Source of the DNA: UBA2334 sp964396895
GTDB taxonomy: Bacteria; Pseudomonadota; Gammaproteobacteria; Burkholderiales; Burkholderiaceae_C
DNA: 64,000 bases
NCBI GenBank assembly: GCA_964396895.1
Contig: CAYNGJ010000014.1
Coordinates: 1-64,000, forward strand
Direction of reading: 5' to 3'
Part shown: one piece after another, positions 33,735 to 43,196 of the stretch
Layout of the letters: each line of letters begins with the position of its first letter
Position numbering within the stretch: position 1 is the first letter of the stretch
The notes under the pieces: generated by a model
Seen by the model: the letters and a program-made list of their open reading frames with translations, nothing else
Told to the model about the DNA's origin: nothing
The model's database searches: none
Made by a program: the position numbers and the translations under genes

Positions 33735-35075
33735 TCAAGGCAGGAAGAGTGCCTGCAAATCACTCAGAAAGTCAAATCCGCGCTCAGTGGGCCAGATGCG
33801 CTGCAGGTCTCGCCCCAGCAGACCCAGGCGTTCGGCCTCACTCAGGGCTTTCTCAAAAGCCCCCAGCGGCAAGCCTGTGCGCTCACTCAGCAACGCCAGC
33901 GGCACTCCGCCCTGCAGGCGCAGGGCGTTGAGCATGAACTCAAACGGCAACTCGCTGCGCGCCACTTCGGTGTGCTGCACCACCGCATTGCCGCTTCTCG
34001 CGCGCTGCATGTACAGCACCGGGTCGCGGGCACGCACCTGGCGCACCACGCGGTGGGCAAAACTGAGCTTGCTGTGGGCACCGGCACCCAACCCCACGTA
34101 GTCGCCAAACTGCCAGTAGTTTTGGTTGTGCCAGCACCCATGGCCCGCACGGGCGTAGGCGGAAATTTCGTAACGTGCCAGCCCTGCCGCCGTGGTGTGC
34201 TCGGTGATGGTGTCGAGCATGGCGTAGGCATCGTCGTCTTCCGGCACCACAGGCGGGTACTTGGCAAACAGCGTGTTGGGCTCAATGGTGAGGTGGTACA
34301 CCGACAGGTGGGGCGGCGCCAGCGCCAGCGCGGTGCGCACGTCCTGCTCGCAGTCGACCAGTGTCTGACCGGGCAAGGCGTACATGAGATCGAGGTTGAA
34401 CGTGTCAAAGGCCTGGGCAGCCTCTTCTACCGCGGCCAGGGCTTGGGCCCGGTTGTGCACGCGACCCAAGGCGGCCAAGTGGGCGTCGTTGAAACTCTGC
34501 ACACCCACCGACAAGCGGGTGACCCCAGCCGAGCGGTAGGCCCGAAAACGGTCCCGCTCAAAAGTGCCGGGGTTGGCCTCCAGCGTGATTTCCGCATCGG
34601 CATCGAGCTTGACGCGGGCCCGCACGTCCGACAGCAGCTGGTCAATGGCCGCTGGCGAGAACAGGCTGGGCGTGCCCCCGCCCAGGAAAATGCTGTGCAC
34701 GGTGCGGCCCCAAATCAGCGGCAGCGTGGCTTCCAGGTCGGCCCGCAAGGCGGACAGGTACAGCTGCTCGGGCAAGCCACCGATTTGGCCCGCGGCGTCA
34801 CCGCGCCACTCGTGCGAATTGAAGTCGCAGTAAGGGCACTTCTTCAGGCACCACGGCAAGTGGATGTACAGCGCCAATGGCGGCAAGCTGGACAACTGCA
34901 AGGTGCCGGGCCGCATGTGGTGGACCAGGTCAAACGCGCGCTCAGCGGTCTCGGCAGGTGATGCCGATGCCCCCGCGGGAGAGGCCGCATCGAGGTCGAG
35001 GCCGGAACCTGCGCGTGGCCTGCCCTCGGTGGGCAGGCTCACCACAGGGATGCCGGCAATGCGGGGGGGGGCCAT
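33735..35075 (-). CDS. hemW: HemW, radical SAM haem chaperone
   Basis: This is a radical SAM protein of the HemN/HemW group. The cluster motif is WCLKKCPYC (CxxxCxxC), followed by FLGGGTPSLFS, LDLMYALPGQT and the HemW-type YWQFGDYVGLGAGAHS. HemW carries haem rather than acting as coproporphyrinogen oxidase. The Cys beside the motif that true HemN needs is not evident. The first 53 residues are Ala/Pro-rich and unusual; the ATG at 34916 (MRPGTLQLSSLPPLALYIH) gives a more typical start. It begins 3 bp after rdgB. Confidence 0.85.
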   Translation of the reverse strand: MAPPRIAGIPVVSLPTEGRPRAGSGLDLDAASPAGASASPAETAERAFDLVHHMRPGTLQLSSLPPLALYIHLPWCLKKCPYCDFNSHEWRGDAAGQIGGLPEQLYLSALRADLEATLPLIWGRTVHSIFLGGGTPSLFSPAAIDQLLSDVRARVKLDADAEITLEANPGTFERDRFRAYRSAGVTRLSVGVQSFNDAHLAALGRVHNRAQALAAVEEAAQAFDTFNLDLMYALPGQTLVDCEQDVRTALALAPPHLSVYHLTIEPNTLFAKYPPVVPEDDDAYAMLDTITEHTTAAGLARYEISAYARAGHGCWHNQNYWQFGDYVGLGAGAHSKLSFAHRVVRQVRARDPVLYMQRARSGNAVVQHTEVARSELPFEFMLNALRLQGGVPLALLSERTGLPLGAFEKALSEAERLGLLGRDLQRIWPTERGFDFLSDLQALFLP

Positions 35076-35078
35076 GCC

Positions 35079-35690
35079 TCAGGCACCCGCCGACAGCCAG
35101 CGTTCCTGCATCAGCGCCACCATGAGGGCGCTGGCCCGGCCACGGTGGCTGTGGGCGTTTTTGACGTCGGTGGGCAATTGCGCAAAGGTCTGGCCAAACG
35201 CTGGCAGGTACATGACCGGATCAAAGCCAAAGCCGTTGCTGCCCATGGGTTCGGTGGTGATCAAGCCTTGCACGCGACCCACCGCCACCAGGGGCTCCGG
35301 GTCCAACGGGTGGCGCACGGCCACCAGGGTGCTGACCATGGCGGCACGCCGGTTGGCTTGTCCCTGCAATTGCTCCAGCAGCGCACGCACGTTGCTGGCG
35401 TCGCCCTTGGGGTAACCAAACTGGGTGGCGTAGTGGGCGGTCTGCACACCGGGCAAGCCACCAAAGGCGTCCACACACAGGCCGGCGTCGTCGGCCAGGG
35501 CAGGCAAGCCCGTGGCTGCTGCCGCGTGGCGGGCCTTGGCCAACGCGTTTTCCACAAAGGTGCAGTGGGGCTCTTCGGCCTCGGAAACACCCAGGGCAGA
35601 CTGGGGCACCAAGTCAACGCCCAGCGGCGCAAACAGCGCAGCCAGCTCGGCCAACTTGCCGGGATTGTTGGAAGCGAGTACCAGTTTCAT
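35079..35690 (-). CDS. rdgB: RdgB/HAM1 dITP/XTP pyrophosphatase
   Basis: This is a house-cleaning nucleotide pyrophosphatase that removes dITP and XTP. It begins MKLVLASNNPGKLAEL, has GLPALADDAGLCVDAFGG (about 71-88), then the C-terminal FGFDPVMYLPAFGQT and SHRGRAS. ATG 35690 is chosen, the usual start. Nearly always next to rph, as here (45 bp, filled by an AT-rich repeat), and followed by hemW. Confidence 0.93.
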   Translation of the reverse strand: MKLVLASNNPGKLAELAALFAPLGVDLVPQSALGVSEAEEPHCTFVENALAKARHAAAATGLPALADDAGLCVDAFGGLPGVQTAHYATQFGYPKGDASNVRALLEQLQGQANRRAAMVSTLVAVRHPLDPEPLVAVGRVQGLITTEPMGSNGFGFDPVMYLPAFGQTFAQLPTDVKNAHSHRGRASALMVALMQERWLSAGA

Positions 35691-35699
35691 TTTTTTAAA

Positions 35700-35746
35700 C
35701 AAAATATGCGTCAAGCGCTTGTATTTATTAAATAGTCAGCTATCTT
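35700..35746. repeat. AT-rich dispersed repeat copy, inverted
   Basis: On the minus strand it reads GATAGCTGACTATTTAATA and then AAGCGCTTGACGC, matching the AATAGCT...AAGCG pattern. It sits in the rph-rdgB gap and supplies the rph stop codon (GATAGCTGA encodes Asp-Ser-stop). Confidence 0.5.
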
Positions 35747-36473
35747 TTTCGGAAAGCGCTGCTTGCTGCAGGGCAAGCAATTCGGCCACACCCTTTTCGG
35801 CCAACACCAGCAAACGGTCCATGTCGGCACGGGAAAAAGGCAGGCCTTCAGCCGTGCCCTGCACCTCCACAAAATGCCCTGCGCCCGTCATGACCACGTT
35901 CATGTCGGTGTCGCAGGCCGAGTCCTCGGTGTACTCCAGGTCGAGCAGGGGTGTGCCCTGCACCATCCCCACCGAGATGGCCGCCACCGACCCCACGATG
36001 GGGCTTTGGCCGAGTTGCCCGCTGGCCAGCAGCGTGCCCACGGCATCGTGCGCGGCCACAAATGCCCCCGTGATGGCTGCAGTGCGCGTACCACCGTCGG
36101 CCTGCAGCACATCGCAATCCAGCGAAAGGGTGCGCTCACCCAGCAGCTTCAGGTCAAACACCGCGCGCAGCGAACGCCCGATCAGTCGCTGAATTTCCTG
36201 CGTGCGCCCACTTTGCTTGCCTTTGGCGGCTTCGCGTGCGTTGCGGGTGTGGGTGGCGCGCGGCAACATGCCGTACTCGGCGGTGACCCAGCCCCGGCCC
36301 GTGCCACGCTGGTGCGGCGGCACCTTCTCTTCCACCGAGGCGGTGCACAGCACTGTGGTGTGACCAAATTCGATCAACACCGATCCCTCGGCGTGCATGG
36401 TGTAGTGGCGGGTGATGCGCACAGGCCGCAGCTGGTCGGCGGCGCGGCCCTGCGAACGAACAAAGTCAGTCAT
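35736..36473 (-). CDS. rph: Ribonuclease PH
   Basis: RNase PH trims tRNA 3' ends phosphorolytically. Typical words are RPVRITRHYTMHAEGSVLIEFG near the start, GTGRGWVTAEYGMLPRATHTR, GRSLRAVFDLKLLGERTL, and LDLEYTEDSACDTDMNVVM. ATG 36473 (MTDFVRSQGR) is the family-typical start; an ATG seven codons earlier exists. The C-terminal stop falls in an AT-rich repeat. It lies downstream of the kinase/phosphatase pair, likely on one transcript with rdgB and hemW. Confidence 0.95.
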   Translation of the reverse strand: MTDFVRSQGRAADQLRPVRITRHYTMHAEGSVLIEFGHTTVLCTASVEEKVPPHQRGTGRGWVTAEYGMLPRATHTRNAREAAKGKQSGRTQEIQRLIGRSLRAVFDLKLLGERTLSLDCDVLQADGGTRTAAITGAFVAAHDAVGTLLASGQLGQSPIVGSVAAISVGMVQGTPLLDLEYTEDSACDTDMNVVMTGAGHFVEVQGTAEGLPFSRADMDRLLVLAEKGVAELLALQQAALSEKDS

Positions 36474-36521
36474 GGTGGTGGGGGTTTCTGTCAAACAACA
36501 CGGGGGCGCTGCGCCCGCTGC

Positions 36522-37430
36522 TCAGGTTTTACGGGCAGCGGAGCGGCGAATGGCTTCGTTGATTTCAGCGATGGAACGCTCGATGGCGGCATCGTCCAGC
36601 TCGTCGTCCAACTCGGCCTCAGCCAGACCGCTTTGAATGGTGGTTTGAAAGGCGTGGCGGCCAATCGAGTCGGTGCTGATGCCGCGCGTGGCCTCGAAGG
36701 CGTCGGGTGTTTCCCACTCCAGCGCCAGCGCGGTCACGTTGTCGCTGCCCGGTCCGGCCTTGCGCAGCGCCCGCTCGGCCAGCTCAGGCACGGCCTGCGA
36801 CACGGGATGGGCGCTCAGGTGGCCCACAATTTCGTGGTCGGGCAAAGCGCTCCAAAGGCCATCGGAGCACAACAACACCTTGTCCCCCTGCTGCAGGGTC
36901 ACCCCGGCGGACAGGTCAAAAATGGGACGCTGCGGCGACCCCAAGCAGGTGAACAGCACATTGCGGTTGACGGGGCCGGTGCGCATCATGGCCAGGTGGG
37001 CATGCTGTTCGCTGAATGAATGGTCACGGGTGCGGGTCACCAGCTCGCCGTCGCGCACCAGGTACAGCCGCGAGTCACCGCAATGCACCCAGTGCAGGGT
37101 GCCGTGCTCAATCACCGCCGCCACCAGGGTGGTGCGGGGGCTGTCCAACAGGCCCTTTTCAGAGGCATACCGCAAAATCTGGTGGTGAGCGGCCAGCAGC
37201 GCACTGGACAGGAAGTCAGACGGCACGTCCACCGTGGGCTTGGCCGTCTTCTGAAAATACGCCGACACCGTTTGCAGCGCCATCTGAGCCGCCACTTCGC
37301 CATCGGGGTGCCCGCCCATGCCGTCGGCCAACACAAACAGACCCGATTCACGGGTGTAGCAGTACCCCATCCGGTCTTCATTTTTGCTGCGCCCACCGCG
37401 GCGACTGACTTGGAATACCGAAAACTTCAT
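36522..37430 (-). CDS. PP2C-family Ser/Thr phosphatase
   Basis: This is a 302-residue phosphatase with PPM/PP2C motifs: RGGRSKNEDRMGY (about 11-23), VLADGMGGHPDGEVAA (about 34-49), HCGDSRLYLVRDGEL, LCSDGLWSALPD and GSDNVTAL. The metal-binding Asp residues are all present. Its ATG overlaps the kinase stop (ATGA), so the two are translated together and probably set the phosphorylation state of shared targets. The frame is open upstream to 37631, but that part runs inside the kinase gene. Confidence 0.9.
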   Translation of the reverse strand: MKFSVFQVSRRGGRSKNEDRMGYCYTRESGLFVLADGMGGHPDGEVAAQMALQTVSAYFQKTAKPTVDVPSDFLSSALLAAHHQILRYASEKGLLDSPRTTLVAAVIEHGTLHWVHCGDSRLYLVRDGELVTRTRDHSFSEQHAHLAMMRTGPVNRNVLFTCLGSPQRPIFDLSAGVTLQQGDKVLLCSDGLWSALPDHEIVGHLSAHPVSQAVPELAERALRKAGPGSDNVTALALEWETPDAFEATRGISTDSIGRHAFQTTIQSGLAEAELDDELDDAAIERSIAEINEAIRRSAARKT

Positions 37431-38443
37431 GTGGGGTCTGCCCGACCTGGCGCCACCTTGGGCTTGGCCTTGCTGCCTTTGGCATCCACTCCCAACAGGT
37501 TGTCGAGTTGCAACCGCATTTTTTCCGCCACGGTCAAGCGCGTGTAGCTGCGCTCGGTTTCCCGACTGAGTTCTTTTTGCAGCGCAAACACCGACTGCGG
37601 CCGTGACAGCGGATCCAGTGCCATGCACCACTCCACCACCTCGATGAGGTTGTCGGAGTACACCCCCCGCAGGCGAGACAACGCCAGCGACAGTCGGTCT
37701 TTTTCCTGCCGCTGCGGGGCATCATTGGGCGGATACCCCTGCATGCAGGCGTAGATGCAGGCACCGATGGCGTAAATGTCGGTCCAAGGCCCCATGGCCG
37801 AATCACGCCGATACATCTCGGGTGCGGCAAAACCGGGCGTGTACATGGGACGGATGAAGCTGCCCTCTTTGTTCAGCACCTCGCGCGCCGCACCGAAGTC
37901 GATCAGCACCGCACGGTTGTCGTCGGTCACAAAAATGTTGGCGGGCTTGATGTCCAAATGCAGCATCTTGTGCTGGTGAACGATGCGCAAACCCCGCAAC
38001 ACCTCGTCAAACAGTGAGCGGATGGTGGATTCGCGAAACACTTTCTGCTTTTTGAGTTCGCGGGAGGTGATGATGAAATCCTGCAGGGACGCGCCTTCCA
38101 GGTAATTCATCACCATGTAGACGGTGTCGTTTTCGCGGAAGAAATTGAGCACGCTCACCACGGACGCATGGGAGATTTGCGCCAGGGCGCGGCCTTCTTC
38201 GAAAAAACTCTTCAGGCCCAACCGGTACAGCGAGAGTTTGTCGGGCTGGATTTGTGGCAGCAACTCGCCGGCCGCGCGGGTGGCCAGCGATGCCGGCAGG
38301 TATTCTTTGACAGCCACTTGCTGGCCCTGCGCGTCAATGGCCAAGTACACCACCCCAAAGCCGCCCGCCGCCAGTTTGCGAACAACGCGGTAGCCGCCGA
38401 TGACTGTGTCTGCAGGAAGTGAAGCAGGTTTGACCTTTGACAT
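37427..38443 (-). CDS. Hanks-type serine/threonine kinase
   Basis: This is a 338-residue cytoplasmic kinase domain with glycine loop AAGGFGVVY (25-33), Lys46 in VAVKEYL, catalytic HLDIKPANI and the DFGAAR magnesium loop, then PGFAAPEMY and WTDIYAIGACIY. No membrane helix, PASTA or other sensor is attached; the tail is Lys-rich (GSKAKPKV). It pairs with the overlapping PP2C gene. ATG 38443 is taken; the longer frame to 38743 overlaps the divergent yicC. Confidence 0.9.
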   Translation of the reverse strand: MSKVKPASLPADTVIGGYRVVRKLAAGGFGVVYLAIDAQGQQVAVKEYLPASLATRAAGELLPQIQPDKLSLYRLGLKSFFEEGRALAQISHASVVSVLNFFRENDTVYMVMNYLEGASLQDFIITSRELKKQKVFRESTIRSLFDEVLRGLRIVHQHKMLHLDIKPANIFVTDDNRAVLIDFGAAREVLNKEGSFIRPMYTPGFAAPEMYRRDSAMGPWTDIYAIGACIYACMQGYPPNDAPQRQEKDRLSLALSRLRGVYSDNLIEVVEWCMALDPLSRPQSVFALQKELSRETERSYTRLTVAEKMRLQLDNLLGVDAKGSKAKPKVAPGRADPT

Positions 38444-38506
38444 AATCCGGTGTGATGCCCAAGATGTGTTTGACTGGGCCAGATTCCACCCTGAGGGACA
38501 CAGCCA

Positions 38507-39406
38507 ATGGCAGTTTACAGCATGACCGGATACGCGACTTTGCAGAGCGCACCGGCCCCGGCAGACGCGCTGCCCTCCCCCTCGTTGGGCATTGAAATCC
38601 GCTCCGTGAACAGCCGTTTTCTGGACCTGACCTTCAAACTGAGCGACGAACTTCGCGGTGCCGAGCCCACCCTGCGCGAATTGCTGGGCAAGGCCCTGCG
38701 GCGCGGCAAGGTCGAGGTGCGCGGCTGGATAGAAGGCCGCCACGACAGCGTGGCCCGCTTGCCCACCACCGCCGAGTTACAAAAACTGGTGTCCATTCAA
38801 GACAGCGTCAGGGCTTGGTTGCCCACAGCGCCTCCACTGTCGGTGGCTGAAATTGTGGGCCTGACCAACCGGCAAACCCCTGTCCCTGGCGGGCTGCAAG
38901 ACGACATGCTGAAGCTGGCGCACCGTGCAGTGGAAGCCCTGAAAGAGGCCCGCGCCCGGGAAGGCGCCCGCCTGTCGGCCATGCTGGGTGGTCATGTGGC
39001 CCAGTTGCGCGACCTGGCCAGCCAAGCCAAGCCCATGGTGCCCCAATTGGTCGAGCAACAGCGCCTGCGTTTTCTGGAGCGTTGGCAGGAGGCGCTGGGC
39101 ACGGCCAATGCCCCATCCGACAGCGACGCCGCGCGTGACCGGGCGCTGTCCGAGGCCACTGCATTCGCCATCCGAATCGATGTGGCAGAAGAACTCACCC
39201 GTCTGGCCTCACACTTGGACGAGATTGACCGGCTGCTCGCGCAAGGCGGTGAGTTGGGCAAACGGCTCGACTTCCTGATACAGGAGTTGCACCGTGAGGC
39301 CAACACACTGGGCTCCAAGTCATCCAGCCTGGACCTCACCCGCGTGTCGGTGGACATGAAGGTGCTGATTGAACAAATGCGCGAGCAAGTGCAAAACCTC
39401 GAGTGA
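38507..39406 (+). CDS. yicC: YicC/YloC-family endoribonuclease
   Basis: This 299-residue YicC-like protein begins VYSMTGYAT and has the family words EIRSVNSRFLDLTFKLSDELR and, at the end, ELHREANTLGSKSSSLDLTRVSVDMKVLIEQMREQVQNLE. The family acts as an RNA endonuclease and modulates small-RNA turnover. Almost always followed by gmk, as here. It is divergent from the kinase gene, with a shared 63-bp promoter gap. Confidence 0.93.
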   Translation: MAVYSMTGYATLQSAPAPADALPSPSLGIEIRSVNSRFLDLTFKLSDELRGAEPTLRELLGKALRRGKVEVRGWIEGRHDSVARLPTTAELQKLVSIQDSVRAWLPTAPPLSVAEIVGLTNRQTPVPGGLQDDMLKLAHRAVEALKEARAREGARLSAMLGGHVAQLRDLASQAKPMVPQLVEQQRLRFLERWQEALGTANAPSDSDAARDRALSEATAFAIRIDVAEELTRLASHLDEIDRLLAQGGELGKRLDFLIQELHREANTLGSKSSSLDLTRVSVDMKVLIEQMREQVQNLE

Positions 39407-39435
39407 ACCAACGGCAGAGCCGAGTCAGGAACGTT

Positions 39436-40056
39436 ATGGAATACGCAGGCAATCTGTTCGTGGTCGCCGCCCCCAGTGGAGCGGGTAAATCCAGCCTGGT
39501 CAACGCCTTGATGGAGGTCGACTCCCGCCTGGCACATTCGGTCTCGCACACCACCCGCCCGCCCCGTGGACAAGAGGTGCACGGCCGAGAGTACTACTTT
39601 GTGTCCGACGCCCAGTTTGACCAACTGGTGCTGCAAGACGCATTTCTGGAATGGGCGCGGGTGCATGGCAACCGCTATGGCACTTCCAAGCACGCCATTG
39701 AAGAACGCATTTCTCAGGGCGGAGACATCATTCTGGAGATCGACTACCAGGGTGCCATTCAGGTGAAGCAGATTTTCCGCAACGCCATCCTGATTTTCAT
39801 CCTGCCCCCCAGCTGGGAGGAGTTGAAGTCCCGCCTGCAGCGCAGGGGAGAAGATGCAGCCGACGTGATCGAGACGCGCCTGAAAAACGCGGCCGCAGAG
39901 GTGGCCCAGGTCGAAGAATTCGACTTCGTTATAATCAACGAACGTTTTGAGCTGGCTTTGTTCGATTTGAAATCCATCGTTCATGCGCAGCGGCTCAAAT
40001 ATGCAGCGCAGCGTCGCACCAAAGCCGACGTGTTCAATGCTTTGAACATCAGCTGA
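39436..40056 (+). CDS. gmk: Guanylate kinase
   Basis: This is a 206-residue kinase converting GMP to GDP. The P-loop APSGAGKSS is at 12-20, followed by SHTTRPPRGQEVHGREYYF and the DIILEIDYQGA core. The frame opens at a GTG overlapping the yicC stop (39403), but ATG 39436 is the usual start (MEYAGNLFVV). It is followed 28 bp later by rpoZ and then spoT, a conserved proteobacterial order. Confidence 0.95.
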   Translation: MEYAGNLFVVAAPSGAGKSSLVNALMEVDSRLAHSVSHTTRPPRGQEVHGREYYFVSDAQFDQLVLQDAFLEWARVHGNRYGTSKHAIEERISQGGDIILEIDYQGAIQVKQIFRNAILIFILPPSWEELKSRLQRRGEDAADVIETRLKNAAAEVAQVEEFDFVIINERFELALFDLKSIVHAQRLKYAAQRRTKADVFNALNIS

Positions 40057-40084
40057 TTTCTCACCACACACACTCATCACCACC

Positions 40085-40288
40085 ATGGCCCGCATCACCG
40101 TCGAAGACTGCCTGGAAAAAATTCCAAACCGTTTTGAACTCGTTCTGGCGGCCACTTACCGTGCGCGGATGCTGAGCCAGGGCCACTCGCCACGCGTGGA
40201 GAGCAAAAACAAGCCCGCCGTGACCGCCCTGCGCGAGATCGCCGAAGGCAAGGTCGGGCTGGAAATGCTGAAAAAAGTCCCTACTTGA
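40085..40288 (+). CDS. rpoZ: RNA polymerase omega subunit
   Basis: This is a 67-residue omega subunit: MARITVEDCLEKIPNRFEL, then KNKPAVTALREIAEGKVG. It stabilises the beta' subunit and forms part of the (p)ppGpp site, which suits its position before spoT. A strong terminator follows its stop, so spoT probably has its own promoter as well as some read-through. Confidence 0.97.
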   Translation: MARITVEDCLEKIPNRFELVLAATYRARMLSQGHSPRVESKNKPAVTALREIAEGKVGLEMLKKVPT

Positions 40289-40310
40289 GCCGGTGTTCCG
40301 TCGCCCTCAG

Positions 40311-40337
40311 CAAAGCACCTCTTCAGGTGCTTTTTTG
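40311..40337 (+). terminator. Rho-independent terminator after rpoZ
   Basis: AAGCACCT and AGGTGCTT pair across loop CTTC, followed by six Ts. Confidence 0.88.
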
Positions 40338-40398
40338 TTTTATGTGGGCTTGGGCACCAGACCCTGAACCGGCACCCCATTGCAGCTAAAGTAGCGTG

Positions 40399-42645
40399 AT
40401 GAACCGCCCCACCCTGCCATTGGACACCGCCAGCGCTGCCGCAGCCAACGCCGCGGCCGCCAGCTGGGCGTCGCTCACCGTTCAACTGGATTACCTGTCC
40501 GAATCGGACATTGAACACGTCAGGCAAGCCTACCGTTTCGCAGATCAAGCCCACCTGGGCCAGCTGCGCAAAAACGGAGACCCTTACATCACCCACCCCA
40601 TTGCGGTGGCCATTCAATGCGCAGAATGGAAATTGGATGCCCACGCTTTGATGGCTGCGCTCATGCACGACGCCATGGAAGACTGTGGCGTGTCCAAAGA
40701 GGAGTTGATCGAGCAGTTTGGCGCCCCGGTGGCCGAGTTGGTGGACGGTCTCACCAAACTGGAAAAACTGGAATTTGACACCCGTGAGCAGAATCAGGCG
40801 GAGTCGTTCCGCAAAATGCTGCTGGCCATGGCCAGGGACGTACGGGTCATCCTCATCAAGCTGGCCGACCGTACCCACAACATGCGCACCATGGGCGACA
40901 TGCCGCGCAGCAAGTGGGGCCGCATCTCGCGGGAAACCCTGGAAATCTACGCACCCATCGCCTATCGACTGGGTCTGAACATCACCTTCCGGGAACTGCA
41001 GGAACTGTGCTTCCAGTTCCTGCACCCGTGGCGGCACGGCATTTTGTCCAAGGCCGTGAACCGCTCTCGCGGTCGACGCAAAGACCTGATTTCCAGGGTG
41101 CAAGAGGAGGTGTCCCACGCATTGGCGGGTCATCGGTTGCATGCCACGGTGTTGGGCCGTGAGAAAACCCTGTTCTCCATCTACAAGAAGATGGCCGACA
41201 AGCACCTCACCTTTGCCCAGGTGACCGACATGTACGGCTTTCGGGTGGTGTTCAAGGACCTCATTCACTGTTACACCGCCTTGGGGGTATTGCACCAGTT
41301 GTACAAGCCACTGCCGGGAAAGTTCAAGGATTACATTGCCATACCCAAGGTCAATGGCTACCAGTCACTTCACTCCACACTGATCGGCCCCGTCGGCACG
41401 AACGTGGAGTTTCAACTGCGCACCGAGGCCATGGATGTGGTCGCCGAGTCCGGCGTGGCCGCTCACTGGTTGTACAAGGCCGTGGCGCCCGACAGCGACG
41501 CGGCCAACCGCCTGGGCACCCAGTGGCTGCAATCCCTGCTGGACATACAGAATGAGACCAAAGACGCTGCAGAGTTCTGGGACCATGTGAAGATTGACCT
41601 CTTCCCTGATGCCGTCTACGTGTTCACCCCCAAAAGCAGAATCATGTCCATGCCGCGGGGAGCCACGGTCATCGATTTTGCCTACGCCATCCACAGCGAC
41701 ATCGGCAACCGCACCGTGTCAGCCAACATCAATGGGGAGCAGGTGCCCCTGCGCACCGAGCTGAACAACGGCGATGTGGTTGAAGTCATCACCACCAACA
41801 TCCAAAAGCCCAACCCAGCTTGGCTGAGTTTTGTTCGCACCGGACGGGCACGCTCCAAAATCAGGCACTTTCTCAAAACCATGGCCCATGACGAGTCCCT
41901 GGCCCTGGGTGAAAAAATGCTGCTGCAGGCGCTGCGGGTGGAAGGCATCTCGGCGCTGCCGACCGAGGACACCCAAAATCAGGCCATCTGGGACAAATTG
42001 CTGCGCTCCACCGGCAACCGCAGCAAGGACGAACTGCTGCTCGACATTGGCACGGGCAAACGCATTGCCGGCATGGTCAGCAAGAAGTTGGCCATGCTCC
42101 TGGCCGAACACGGCATCAAAGCTGACGTGGTGCTGATCAGCCAGGAGCGCTACTCGCCCCAACAGGGTGGCATCAGCCAGGGCGTGGTCACGCTGGATGG
42201 AAGTGAGGGAGGTTCCGTCCAATTTTCACCCTGCTGCCACCCCATTCCCGGTGACCGCATCATTGGCTACCTGGGCCGCGGCGAAGGTTTGGTGATTCAC
42301 ACCGAAGACTGCCCCGTCGGCAAGCGGTTGCTGTACCGCGACCGTGAACGGTTCTTGGAAGTCGAGTGGTCTGACGAGCTCACACGCTCATTTGAAGTCG
42401 GGTTGCTGGTCACGGTGGAAAACGGCAAAGGGGTACTTGCCAGGGTCGCGTCCGCGCTGGCGGCCGCCGAGGCCGACATCACCCATGTGAACATGAGCGA
42501 CGAACGCGCCCAGCAGGCCACGGACCTGCGCTTTGCCATCGCCGTGCGTGACCGGGTGCATCTGGCCGACATCCTGCGTGCCCTCAAGCGCACACCATCG
42601 GTACTGAAGGCGCAGCGGCTCAGCGCCTCCAAAAACAAACCTTAG
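40399..42645 (+). CDS. spoT: Bifunctional (p)ppGpp synthetase/hydrolase SpoT
   Basis: This long RSH enzyme has 748 residues. The HD hydrolase domain has YITHPIAVAIQ and the catalytic HD pair in LMHDAMEDCG (about 88-97). The synthetase domain has NGYQSLHSTLIGP. TGS (VYVFTPKSRIMSMPRGATVIDFAYAIH), helical and ACT (LARVASALAAAEADITHVNMS) domains follow. The HD residues are intact, so it is a true hydrolase-bearing SpoT. The first residues are Ala-rich. ATG 40399 follows an in-frame GTG. The 3' end overlaps convergent greB by four bases. Confidence 0.95.
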   Translation: MNRPTLPLDTASAAAANAAAASWASLTVQLDYLSESDIEHVRQAYRFADQAHLGQLRKNGDPYITHPIAVAIQCAEWKLDAHALMAALMHDAMEDCGVSKEELIEQFGAPVAELVDGLTKLEKLEFDTREQNQAESFRKMLLAMARDVRVILIKLADRTHNMRTMGDMPRSKWGRISRETLEIYAPIAYRLGLNITFRELQELCFQFLHPWRHGILSKAVNRSRGRRKDLISRVQEEVSHALAGHRLHATVLGREKTLFSIYKKMADKHLTFAQVTDMYGFRVVFKDLIHCYTALGVLHQLYKPLPGKFKDYIAIPKVNGYQSLHSTLIGPVGTNVEFQLRTEAMDVVAESGVAAHWLYKAVAPDSDAANRLGTQWLQSLLDIQNETKDAAEFWDHVKIDLFPDAVYVFTPKSRIMSMPRGATVIDFAYAIHSDIGNRTVSANINGEQVPLRTELNNGDVVEVITTNIQKPNPAWLSFVRTGRARSKIRHFLKTMAHDESLALGEKMLLQALRVEGISALPTEDTQNQAIWDKLLRSTGNRSKDELLLDIGTGKRIAGMVSKKLAMLLAEHGIKADVVLISQERYSPQQGGISQGVVTLDGSEGGSVQFSPCCHPIPGDRIIGYLGRGEGLVIHTEDCPVGKRLLYRDRERFLEVEWSDELTRSFEVGLLVTVENGKGVLARVASALAAAEADITHVNMSDERAQQATDLRFAIAVRDRVHLADILRALKRTPSVLKAQRLSASKNKP

Positions 42646-43196
42646 TCCGAACCGTAGCTCACAGCCAGGATCTCCACAGGGTCTTGGCCAGAAGGGGTGT
42701 GCAACACCACCTCATCGCCCACGCGGGCTTTGAGCAGTGAACGCGCCACCGGCGAAACCCAGGTAATTTCGGCGTTGGCACTGTTGGCCTCGTCGATGCC
42801 CAAGATGGTCACCGTGACCTGCTCACCCGAGCGGCGCTCGTAGGTCACCCGTGCACCGAAATAGATCTGGTCGGACCCACGGTGGACCGACGGATCGACC
42901 AGTTCCACGATTTCCAGGCGGTGGGTGAGGAAACGTATGCGCCGGTCAATTTCCCGCAAGCGCTTCTTGCCATACAGGTAGTCCCCATTTTCCGAGCGGT
43001 CACCGTTGCTCGCGGCCCAATGCACCACCTCGACCACTTTGGGGCGTTCGTTGTCCATCAGGTTCAGCAGCTCATCCCGAAGCCGGTCATACCCCTGGCG
43101 CGTCATGTAATTTTTGCCTTTTGCACTGGCGGGCAATGGCGGAATGACGGCATCGTCCTCGTCGGTGTCTGATTCACGCGTGAAAGCCTTGCTCAC
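42642..43196 (-). CDS. greB: Transcription elongation factor GreB
   Basis: GreB rescues backtracked RNA polymerase. The coiled-coil N-domain has NYMTRQGYDRLRDELLNL and SENGDYLYGKKRLREIDRRIRFL (about 70-92), with the acidic tip in EN/D. The C-domain begins VDPSVHRGSDQIYFGARVTYE and has ITWVSPVARSLLKARVGDEV. GreB rather than GreA because of the length (184 residues, acidic N-terminal extension SDTDEDDAV) and basic patch. It is convergent with spoT, overlapping by four bases. Confidence 0.93.
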   Translation of the reverse strand: MSKAFTRESDTDEDDAVIPPLPASAKGKNYMTRQGYDRLRDELLNLMDNERPKVVEVVHWAASNGDRSENGDYLYGKKRLREIDRRIRFLTHRLEIVELVDPSVHRGSDQIYFGARVTYERRSGEQVTVTILGIDEANSANAEITWVSPVARSLLKARVGDEVVLHTPSGQDPVEILAVSYGSD

